A stretch of 64,000 nt of DNA from Gryllus longicercus. Its lineage: Eukaryota; Arthropoda; Insecta; Orthoptera; Gryllidae. The DNA is taken from contig JAZDUA010000171.1 in assembly GCA_038098605.1 (NCBI GenBank), positions 935,501-999,500 on the forward strand. The letters are read 5' to 3'. This document shows positions 55,140-64,000 of the stretch, piece by piece; within the stretch, counting starts at the first letter, position 1, and each line of letters starts with the position of its first letter. The notes beneath the pieces are model-generated. The model saw only the letters and a list, made by a program, of their open reading frames with translations. It did no database searches and was not told the origin of the DNA. The translations under genes and the position numbers were made by a program.

Positions 55140-55705
55140 GTGTGATGCTTCTCGGCACACTTGCCGCAGGAGATTCACTGATTTCTCAGCTTGGATTGGC
55201 ACTGGCTCTCCCCCTCTTCATGTTTTGTAGCCTCTCCCCAAGCCTCCTTCACTGTTTCTCCTCCGGCAACGCACTTTTCGACACTTCAAAGCCACTCCGC
55301 CGGCGCGGCGTCGAGAACGTCGTGTCCGGCCCTGACAACAGCTTGTCCATCGCTGCGGAGTATCTCAAGGGCTGAAGGCCGGGCAATTAGACGCGTTTTG
55401 CACCGTGCGTGCCTGGCTCTTATCAGTGTGCGTCGACGCGGCAGGAAGGCGCGCAGAAGGAGCTTCTCTGCCGGAAATGATGTACTCTGCTCCTCACCGG
55501 CTCTAGCTGTCATCCAGATGCGCAGGGGTGGCCATGTTCGTGACGCCAAGAACTCCTCCGATTCTGATCTGTCTAAGAACAGAATACATTTCGTCTTCAA
55601 AAGCGTCCTTCCATCGTCGTTTGGGTCTGTCCTTTCTCCTTTTTGCGTTAGGTTAGGTTTCTTCGCGGATCGAAGAAAATGGAAAGGCATAAATTGATGA
55701 CACAT
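55140..55705. other. GC-rich segment with open frames on both strands
   Basis: Frames of 168 codons (plus, 55191-55697, starting TTG) and 139 codons (minus, 55286-55705) overlap. Neither shows a recognised domain. The block resembles the 4.9-6.0 kb island in composition. No CDS is called. Confidence 0.35.
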
Positions 55706-57040
55706 ACCCAGTGTGAGTATTTAAGTTTAGGTAGATTACCACCAGTGGACGTAGAGTATAATCTGGGAACTATTACCAAATAAGAGAATGAGACACTGAT
55801 CCATTTCATAACAAACTTAATCATTCATATATTTTCACGGCAAACAAAACTGATTTTTTTCAACTTTATAAAAAATACATATTTCCCAAATAACACAATC
55901 GACAAAAGATATAATAACATATTCAATTTAAAACCTACAGCAATTCATTATTTTCATTTATTCAATAAAAAAATCATCGTTTTCATGTCAATGTTTCATG
56001 TTCAATCAATTGTCGGTTTCAAGTTCAATGTGCACATCCAATTACGCAAAGCGACAACACGTTCTCTTCCTACAAGAACAACCAGAAAATATGATTTTTT
56101 TACTTTACTTCTGTGATCGACGATAGGCTTTAATGTTAAAAAAACCATCATTAACGCTTTCGAAATTAAAACAAATACATTTCATATTTACTATATTATT
56201 TAATACACATTTTGACGATTTCCAGCACTACTTATACATACTTTTCATTTAGAAATCTACATATCTGCACGTATCAAACTTCTTGCACCATCCGTTTGCT
56301 CTCGTTAGCAAGTTTCCTCTCGATCGTTTTTCGAAGATAGTTCATCTCATTATTAAATTTTTACTTAAATTCTGAACATTAACTGTTCATTCTGTCCTAC
56401 CTGTTCGGTGATTAGTTAATATTTGCAAACGCCTATTTGACGAATGAACGTTGAAAACTTGAGGAATGTGAGCATATCGTACCCAAAAGAATTCCTTTTC
56501 TGTATATGTGTCCATTCACATGTTTGTTTATACGCCTAAGTACTATTTAAACTCTCTCGTGATTTGAAGATACTATTCTGACAAAAAGTCAACTTTTTTC
56601 AGCAGTGAATTAATATATTCTGATATAGCATAAGATGTAACTAAATATTCTGTTTATCATACCAATATTCTTCTGATTTCCGGTTTCGACACAATTTATT
56701 AATTAACCTCCGTCAAAATACACAAATAAAAATATATTATGATGTTATGAAGTATAGATAATCTCATTATGTATAATAAATAATACTTTTTATATATGCA
56801 TATTAATTATAATATATTCGTGATGAAAATGTCTAAGTGTATTTGTACCTAAATTAAAACCGTTCTGCGCTATGGTGCACATTTTTGTGCGTCATTTTGT
56901 ATTATCTAACATCGAGGTTGTATAATATCTCTAAAGTATCCATTGAGAAAATGAGCATAATACTGTTATTCCAACTAGTTAATTACACGACGTCAAACCA
57001 GGATTCGATCCCTGGTGTTTCAAGAGCAAGAGGCGCTGTA
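55706..57040. other. AT-rich spacer ending in a tRNA-like T-arm
   Basis: Nothing is seen until 56996-57018, where CCAGGATTCGATCCCTGG could fold as a tRNA T-arm. No complete cloverleaf surrounds it, so it is probably the end of a SINE. Confidence 0.45.
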
Positions 57041-57049
57041 ATCACCCCT

Positions 57050-58325
57050 CTTTGGGCGTCTGCCTGGGCGTCGCTAGACTCGCAGATCTTGAGAGCGTTC
57101 GCAGAGGGAAGGAGACGGCTGGCTAGAGGGAGGGCGGGTTTGCGAGAGGGTTGGCGGGGTACGGTCGAGAGGGCGAGTGTGCAAACGGGTGAGAGGGTAG
57201 GCGGATGATTACGCGAAACGGTAGGTGGAAGGGCAGGAACGAGGGAAGAAGGACGTGAGGGCAAGCAGGCGGACGTACAAAAAGTTGGGCGGAAGGCTGC
57301 CCAAAAGGTGGGAGGACGGGAGAGAGGACGAGCGGGCGGGTAGATGAGAGGGTGGAGGGTCGAGAGAGAGGAAGGTAGTGTCAGAGGGCGATCGAGCGAA
57401 CGGGGCGACTGTGACCGGGACAACGCGTGAAACGGCGGGTGGACTGGTGAGGAGGCGGGAGGATGGGCGTGAGGGCAAATGAACGTACATGCGAGAGGGT
57501 GGGCGGGAAGACATTTAAGAGCGTGTCCGGGATGGTGAGAATACGATAGTACGGGCGAGAGGGCAGGGAAGACAGGAGGACGGGCGAAAGACCGAACGGT
57601 TAGGTGCTTGGATGGGCAGACGAGAATGCGGGCAACCGGGTAGAGCAGGCAGGGAGCTAGGCGAGAGGACAAACCAATGGACGGGTGAGAGAGTGGTCAA
57701 GCGAGAGCAAAACGAGGGGCTGGCAAATGGGCAAGCGGGAAGACGGGTGAGAGGACTAGCACACGGACGGGTGAGAGGGTGAGTGGCTGAAAGGGTAGAT
57801 GCACGAGAGGGAAGGCGAGAAGTGACTAGGCGCGCAGGCTAGTACGCGGGAAGGCAGGAGATGGTGAGCGGGGACAGGCGAGGGCAAACAGAATTGGTGA
57901 GAGGGTGGGTGGACAGAAGAGCGAAGTTATAGGTGGGCGGACGTATAGGTGGGGCAAGCGGATGAGTGGGCGGGATGGTAGGTGCACTGACGAGAAGCCG
58001 AGAGACCGGGCTGGCGGGTGATTGGGCGGGCAGGCACGAGAGGATGGGCTGGTAAGGCGAGAGGGCAAGCAAGTGGACAGTTGAGAGGGTGGGTGGATGG
58101 AAGAGCGAAGTGTTGGGGAGGGTGGTGTACAGGCGTGAGGAGGGGCAAGCGGGCGGGCGGGTGGGTGAGTGGTCGGGGTGGTGGGAGCACGGAAGGGAAG
58201 GCGAGAGACGGAAGGCGGGTGGGTGTGCGGGTGGGCAGGCGAGAGCGCGGACAGCCGGGAGCGGGTGGGCGGATGCGGCGACGCCTCGCCCGGAGCGGTG
58301 CGGGCGTGAAGAGAGCTAGTTAGCA
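57050..58325. repeat. 1.3-kb G-rich degenerate minisatellite-like tract
   Basis: The plus strand is an irregular series of 4-base steps such as GGGC, GGGT, GAGA and GGAC (for example GGGCGGGCGGGTGGGTGAG near 58150). The phase is loose and no fixed long period is visible. The strong G/C strand asymmetry gives long open frames rich in Pro/Ser/Leu on the minus strand in several phases at once (56983-57672, 57209-57514, 57826-58190), which marks them as repeat artefacts. Many G-runs could form quadruplexes. Confidence 0.75.
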
Positions 58326-58550
58326 GGCGTCGAGTGGGCGCTTAGCTGCGCCGGGAGGGCCAATTGGAGGCCCTCGTCGCCCCGGGCCGTTGCCAAGCCT
58401 TTGCCAAATTACGCAGGCGGCTCTGGAGGGCGGCTTGAGCTCTCAGACGCCGCCACCGACGCCGACGATCGCCTGCTCGCTCTTGGAAGACTCCCAAATT
58501 AGGTCCATTGATGGGGCAGTGGGGTTCGCGTTTTATGGGTAGCGACATAA
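58326..58550. other. Motif-rich, GC-balanced block
   Basis: Non-repetitive sequence with CCAATTGGAGGCCCTCGTCG, GCCAAGCCTTTGCCAAATTA and CCCAAATTAGGTCCATTGAT. It stands out from the G-rich tract before it and the AT-rich DNA after it. No frame with a domain is seen. It is possibly a conserved regulatory block. Confidence 0.3.
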
Positions 58551-59685
58551 GTTTCGTATTTTATTTCACGACGAAATTGTTCACTTGTGTTTATTTGCGT
58601 TGGTGTACCTCACACATTATTTTGATACACATTACTTATCTATTTGTAGCATTTTTATTCTCCTTACTTGTTGCAGACAAACTTCTGTGTGGGATTTAAT
58701 CATCTGCTGTTCTTTGTATTTCGTTAAATTATACTTTGTTGTTGTGTGAGTCTTGGTTTATATATTGGTTCTTGTAAGTAAAATAAATTGTCATTTATTC
58801 AATTGCGAAAATATTGTTCAAATACGTTGAAAACTCATCAACATAAGTTGACAATTCGTATTCATGCCATATGAAATAATATCAAACTTCATTCTTCGCA
58901 AATGTTTGTCTACTATTGTAATAACATTACATGGAATAATAGTTTTGTTATTAAGTGTTTTAATTAAATGATATAGCTGATTATGACATTTATTATTGGA
59001 CATATAAACCCATTTTGAATTATAATTAAAATGTAAAACTCTAAGATATTTTGTAACATTGTATATTTTTCCTTGTTTATTTCTTTCCAGAAAGGCCTCG
59101 TGTATCTGACCATAACTAATTATTTACCTGTAATATTTTTACATTCATGAATAATCATTCCATATTAAAATAATTTATTCCCAAATATAGTTTATTAAGC
59201 TTTCAAATGAATAAGTAAATGTACTAATAATTGTTGAAGTATTATCTAATGAAGTACAAGTTCTCTATAGACTTGATACATGCTTCAGTATGAGAAACAA
59301 AAACACAAAAAGTACTCATATCAAATAATATGAAGCCTCGAAGACCTCTCATCGTAGTTGTTTAATGATGTATTAAATATTTTGGGTCACATTGCAGTCA
59401 TCTGCATTACATAATTTGTGGCGGTTACAGGTCAGAAAGAGCCAGGCAGAACAGCCGTGATAGATTGCATTGAAGAGAGCCACAGTCAAACAGATAAGCT
59501 TTATTTACCATTAAATAATTATGATGAGACTACGTTGGTGATTTTTATTGATATCATAAACCTACTTCGTACTGTTAAATTAACTACTAATATCTGTTAT
59601 TATACCATAATAATCGTGATTGTATTGGTTAACTTTTGATTGACAAACTTAAACGGCGTGGTTCGACGTGATTGTTGTTCCTGCA
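58551..59685. other. AT-rich spacer, nothing identified
   Basis: No gene or repeat is supported. Confidence 0.5.
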
Positions 59686-59689
59686 AAAG

Positions 59690-61085
59690 AGATACAATTA
59701 ATTTTCCGCGTTACGCAAAGCCACACACGCAAAAACTCTCATGCAGGACAGCAGCGTTCCAACGACTTTTTTGACGTCACGAATGTGACGTCACGAATCT
59801 GACACCGGCCAAATTAAACGGCGGACCGTTTTTTATCCCCCACGCCTCCGTCCCCTGCCATCCATTTCCATCGCGCCAAATTGTACCGTCATTATTCATT
59901 CATTCGTCTTATTTTCAGATCGGAACCTTGTTCTCTGTCACTAGCACGTGTTGCCAATCATTACCCCCTCTTTCCCGCTTTCGAAATTTCATCTCTGCGC
60001 CTACCATTTCGAAGGGTTATTGATAAGCTTTTTGTCGGGGGAATTTATGTACCCTTCGCTTCGAAAATTGAAAAATTATTTGCATTTGATTGACGCGTTA
60101 TATAGTTTTTGTCAAAGGGTCCGCGGCGTTGTCAACGAAAAAGCATATATAATTAGCGGAGAACATCACGAGAAACCAGAGGGACATACCGCGCGCGCAA
60201 ACATTTTTTTAAAAACTCTGCCACTAAACAGCTAATTACAGATTGACTACCCGACCCCACTCGTGTGGCGTAATTGGGATTTTAGTAACAGCTTTGCGGT
60301 GGGTTGCTCCCTCCACGCTCCCTAGCGAGATGACTGTTTGCGGGAGCGCGCTGTCGTATTCTTTTCGTTGCTGGCAGCGGTATGCGGGCGAGGGTGGAAA
60401 CATGCGCCGTGATTAAATTTACAATTAGCCCTCGCTTGAAGCTAGACGACATTGTGCACGCAGGTGCATGCGGAGGGGTAGATGATCGCCGCAGGCTCTC
60501 CTCACTGAATGACTTCTACGTTCTGCCCTCCCCCTCCTCCTCCTCCTCCGTCCGTCCTCACCCTCCCCCGCCCGTATTTACCCTCTGTACGACCTCACCC
60601 CACCCCGGACCCCCCTGCCGGAGGTACCGCCGGCCTCACAAACGGCTTAATATTTCATCCCCTTATTTGATTAAAAATCTTTCTCGCTTGGGACAAAGGC
60701 CGCGAGAGTTTGCGTGGTTAACACACGGTAATTATTTTCCATTTGTCTTCCTCATTGATTACATTTTTTTATTCATGGCGGCAACTCTCAACAGATTACA
60801 CACATTCTAGAAATTTTGTTGCGGGCGTTGCTTTGAAGTCTCTGAATTTTTTAAAACGTTATCTAAACTTTTTCTCTCTTTACGGTCCCCTTTCCCCTTC
60901 CATCACTTGTGCTTCTATTCCCCGCTGCCCCCGCCCTGTGCCAGGGGTCGCGCGGAGAGGGGTGTCTTAATTTGTTTCCTGGCCGTCGGTGAAGGCTCTG
61001 TCAAAAGCGCCGATGAAACATAATTAATGCATGCGCTGTAAGACGCCAATTACCAAGTGAGGGCTCTCGGCAGAGACGCGTGACT
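59690..61085. promoter_or_regulatory. Candidate regulatory region rich in factor-binding-like motifs
   Basis: About 1.4 kb of non-repetitive, GC-balanced sequence. It holds two CREB/ATF-type TGACGTCA sites 14 bases apart (59772-59779 and 59786-59793), ATTTGCAT at about 60081, several TAATTA/CAATTA homeodomain-type cores (for example 60152, 60421, 61022), a GATAAG near 60020, and pyrimidine tracts. Frames present (60382-60810 plus) show no domain. This composition is typical of developmental enhancers or promoters. That reading is inference. Confidence 0.35.
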
Positions 61086-61154
61086 CACTGCATGGCGATG
61101 TGGGCCGTGCTTTTGTGGAGCAGAGAGAGGATAAGGAGAGGGTAAGAAGAGGAG

Positions 61155-61500
61155 ATGGATGCCGGAGCACACCAAACGGGCCACGGACCGCGATCTTTCC
61201 TTCCTCTTCCTTATCCTTTCCTCACCCTTACCTCCCTTACATAAACACACTAACATGCACTACACCACCACACATGCCGGGAGACCGGTCGGGGGATTAG
61301 AGCTTGTCCCGCCTGGGGCCGTGCCCTGCTAGAGGGAGATACCTGGTTGAGTAAAATCCCCGCTATCCGAAGGTAGGTTGACGCTGGATCTCACCATGCA
61401 ACGGGGAAGATCATCCCTCCCGAGGAAACATTAACTAAACTTACGGGATTAATTACCTAAGTTGTTAACGCGCCCGCAATCCCCACCAATCAATCTAAGG
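61155..61500 (+). mobile_element. SINE S1 body and tail
   Basis: GATGCCGGAGCACACC, GGGCCACGGACCGCGATC, TTTCCTTCCTCTTCCTTATC, ATGCACTACACCACCACACA, GGAGATACCTGGTTGAG and CACCAATCAATCTAAGG follow the S1 order. Confidence 0.7.
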
Positions 61501-62990
61501 AGATGAATGTGATATGTCAAATATACGAAGAGTTTTGTATAGATGTAAGGAGGAGAAATCAGAATGATTGAAGGTAAAAGAACTAGAAGTTAGGTGGCCC
61601 AGGAAGGTGAGGAAGAGGTAATAGGAGGATACACAGGAGCTGGAGTAGGAGATCAAAGTAGGAAAACGAGTAACTGGAAAGAGGAAGAAATAGAAGGTAC
61701 TAGGAATAGGAGGCGGTACAGGGATGTGGAAGAGGAGGAGACGGTACGAGGTTCGTAGAAGGCAGGAGTAGAAAGAAAAGAAGTAGACAATTGATCAGAT
61801 TTGAAAGTGTCTAAGAATGAAATTTGTAGTTACGTTTTTAAGAAGAAAAATAATCTCATTGGACATAAGTGGATTATTCTGAGAACAGAACAATGCATGC
61901 TAAAAGATTTATAGTAAATTCATTAAATATAATTTCTTATGTCATACCCTACTTTATTCTTTGCTTGTTCTTTGGATAAATCGTACTCGTTCTCAGTTTC
62001 ACCAAGGAAAAGTTATTTCTGTTGTAGTACGTCTTTCGTAAACTCACGGTTATTACCGTAACACCTACACTTCTTCTTTCCCTACGTAACTGATGAGTTT
62101 TGATGCTCTTTGAATGTAAAAGAGAAAAGTTCTCTTCTCCCTTGTTTATCTATTTCATTCTATTACTATTATTATTCTTACCATTGTGATCACCATATTT
62201 ATCATTAGTTTTACACTTGTTTCACATTATTGGTACATAGGCCTCCAAATTAATTCAAATTTGGGGCCACGCTGCGAATATCTCAGTATTGCCACTCTTT
62301 GAAGGCATTTAAGAAAATATCATACATTTTAAACTTCCCGCTTTCGGCCAAAAGACGCGCGAATTCTTTCCCAATTGACAAAAAATTGATTTTGTTCTTC
62401 GAAATAAACTTTCATCTGCATCGAAAAATCACTAACAGGTTCACCACTTCCTGGGCCGGCGAGACGAAAGATTTCCCGGAATCCAATTTTTTTCTACATC
62501 AGACGTGACCAGCTCGCATTGTTTAAAAATCAGAGGAACCGCGATCAAATTTGTAGCAATCGTGCCGACCAGCTAAGCAATACGCGTAATGGACGCATTG
62601 AAAGTTTGTGATACGTTGGCAGCAAGCAATTATCGTGTAGTTTCTTTGACCGAGCGCTCTGAGACGCGGGGCAAAAAAGCAGGTAGCATGAATGATGCGA
62701 CATTCATAAGGAGAACGTTTATTTTCGTCCAGACACAGAAAACCAAGACAATCTCTTCAATACACATTGATTCTTACGGCAAAGTAAAAATCTTCGTCAA
62801 TTATGCGTTTCTTTTCTCCGGAACTCTCTCGTCTGATGAGAACACTGAAGGCGATGCATAAAACTTGTCACAGTTACTGATAATGTTCTACCAATCATCT
62901 AAGCAATATTTCGCAGCCTCAATACACATATTAACTCTGCCCTGAGGAAATACTTTATTAAACAAAAACTAAATTAAATCATAGCTCTAC
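61501..62990. other. Unassigned: purine-rich tract, AT-rich DNA and a GC-balanced block
   Basis: Positions 61540-61800 are strongly purine-rich (GGAAG/AGGAG). Positions 62230-62880 are GC-balanced with CCAAATTAATTCAAATTTGG near 62245, a near-palindrome. No gene is supported. Confidence 0.4.
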
Positions 62991-62999
62991 GCGGAGAGG

Positions 63000-63760
63000 T
63001 ACTGAGAGGGGGCGGACGGCAGATTAGTGCAGGGAAAGTCGAGGTGTGATGCGTATGTCGTGGTCCGCCGTTCCACACTCACGGTGCCAACATGCATGTC
63101 CCTGCGCGCCTCCGATAAGTCGATTTTCCCATCCATCAGGGGGTCTCGATTGGTGAGAGGTTTGCTTACTGGCCTCCGAACCACAGTGGGCAGATTCTGT
63201 CCCGCCCGAGGTGCACTGATTATCGAAGGGTGTAAAATCTACAGTAGCCATGTCACACTTGTAACACGTGTAAAAGAACCCTGACGATATACCCGGCAAA
63301 ATATAATTCCTCCGACATTTGCTCTAATGATACCTCACTTTCTCCCATCCAGACAGTTCGTATACTAAGACATAGACCGACATCTGGTGGAAAGAGAGAG
63401 TTAGCATTCCCAAGCGCATTTAGGGGATCGCCCACGTGGTGCGCCTAAGCAGATAAAGGTCTCTTGACCCGCGTCAGAGGAAGTCTTCAAAGGAATGAGC
63501 TTCCAAGGAAGCCTTGGTCTAAATCCGGGTGCGGAACAACTGCCTAAGGGCAGTATCCCGGCAATATGGTCCACACGATAAATAAATCCTTCCATCAGGA
63601 GTGGGCGCTCGCACAGGCCCCAAGGCAACTCCATCCATAAAGCATTTCCATCCTACGCCAACGTCCCCCCCCCATGATGTCCTACTCAGGTATACTCTAG
63701 TAAAGGTCAGCAGAAAAATCCGACGTTTACGAATCATGAGCCCCAAGCAACTATTTTAAT
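63000..63760. other. GC-balanced sequence with broken frames, possibly an old mobile element
   Basis: Several minus-strand frames follow one another (63746-63519, 63634-63401, 63435-63253, 63299-63024), each ended by a stop or shift, as in a decayed coding sequence. I recognise no transposase or polymerase motif. The identity is unknown. Confidence 0.3.
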
Positions 63761-63819
63761 GTAACTTACCTGCGGTACAACGCCCAGTGTTCTCGTCCTC
63801 CATTTCCGTCCATCGTCTT

Positions 63820-63945
63820 CCATTCGTACCGGCTTGGACGGATCAGGGCATCAACTGATGTCATTGCAGTGTCTCCCTATGGGAGGATCTAGGGTTCGAG
63901 TCCCGAAGGTGGCAGGATTTTCGACCCTAGCTACATTAATGTACG
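63820..63945 (+). mobile_element. SINE S1 tRNA-like head
   Basis: GGATCAGGGCATCAACTGAT, GTCATTGCAGTGTC, then a well-kept box B region AGGGTTCGAGTCCCGAAGG and GGTGGCAGGATTTTCGACCC. It is the clearest example of the head and lacks a body within the window. Confidence 0.75.
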
Positions 63946-64000
63946 ACAGCCGGTGAACTGGCTCAGGCCTGCCAGCGATGTCCCTTCCTCGCGGTCATGG

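Noticed and set aside
56996..57018. tRNA gene
   Set aside because: Only a T-arm-like hairpin is present. No acceptor, D- or anticodon arm can be placed around it.
56983..58190. Long Pro/Ser-rich minus-strand frames
   Set aside because: Several phases are open at once across a G-rich degenerate tract, as expected from strand-biased repeat DNA. There is no domain or consistent start.

Overview
The window is nuclear DNA from an insect. No bacterial gene organisation, rRNA, intact tRNA gene or CRISPR array is visible. The only protein genes I can support are four tandem chemoreceptor genes, all on the minus strand and all of the insect gustatory receptor family (Gr, 7tm_7). They are called here GrD (46846-41508), GrC (38100-32503), GrB (25485-22494) and GrA (15544-11736), in order of transcription. 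Two Tc1-like transposon remnants resemble elements that I recall, from memory only, as common in locusts and related Polyneoptera. Together with the many SINEs and long AT-rich spacers this suggests an orthopteroid insect, but the species cannot be told from the sequence.

Gene structure. Each Gr has a long AT-rich first exon carrying most of the transmembrane segments and a short, extremely GC-rich last exon carrying TM7 and the TYhhhhhQ signature. They are joined across a phase-2 intron whose donor follows an L/A-x-(H/D)-(K/R) motif in all four genes. GrD has one extra phase-0 intron, giving a GC-rich middle exon (44124-43937). GrC has a one-base frameshift in an A/T homopolymer. The ORF breaks at the exon ends are splice donors, so no single open frame shows a whole gene.

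The most unusual structure is at the 3' ends of GrA, GrB and GrC. Their last exons are about 99% identical in DNA, yet their first exons encode highly diverged proteins. Each of these last exons is preceded, in gene orientation, by an array of about 81-bp repeats. Each fresh unit is itself a copy of the 3' splice site (branch-point-like CTAAT, pyrimidine stretch, AG) plus the first ~30 bases of the last exon. Units near the exon are nearly perfect, in frame with it (81 = 27 codons) and differ in number between the genes; distal units decay progressively. This looks like a duplicated, homogenised 'acceptor array + terminal exon' module with potential for in-frame alternative acceptors. GrD lacks the array and has a diverged terminal exon.

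Layout. 1-11.7 kb: repeats (SINEs, a Tc1 remnant, microsatellites, hairpins) and a GC-rich island at 4.9-6.0 kb. 11.7-15.6 kb: GrA. 15.6-22.5 kb: mobile-element complex (LTR-like direct repeats, 395-bp inverted repeat, Tc1-like elements in opposite orientation). 22.5-25.5 kb: GrB. 25.5-32.5 kb: AT-rich spacer with a MITE-like element nested in a SINE. 32.5-38.1 kb: GrC. 38.1-41.5 kb: spacer and SINE. 41.5-46.8 kb: GrD, whose introns hold minisatellites, tandemly amplified SINE units and a fragment copied from its own first exon. 46.9-64 kb: no recognised gene; SINEs, a 1.3-kb G-rich minisatellite-like tract and several GC-balanced, motif-rich islands (notably 59.7-61.1 kb) that look more like regulatory DNA than repeats.

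Limits: exon joins come from splice consensus and family knowledge, not transcripts. Identities were judged by eye.
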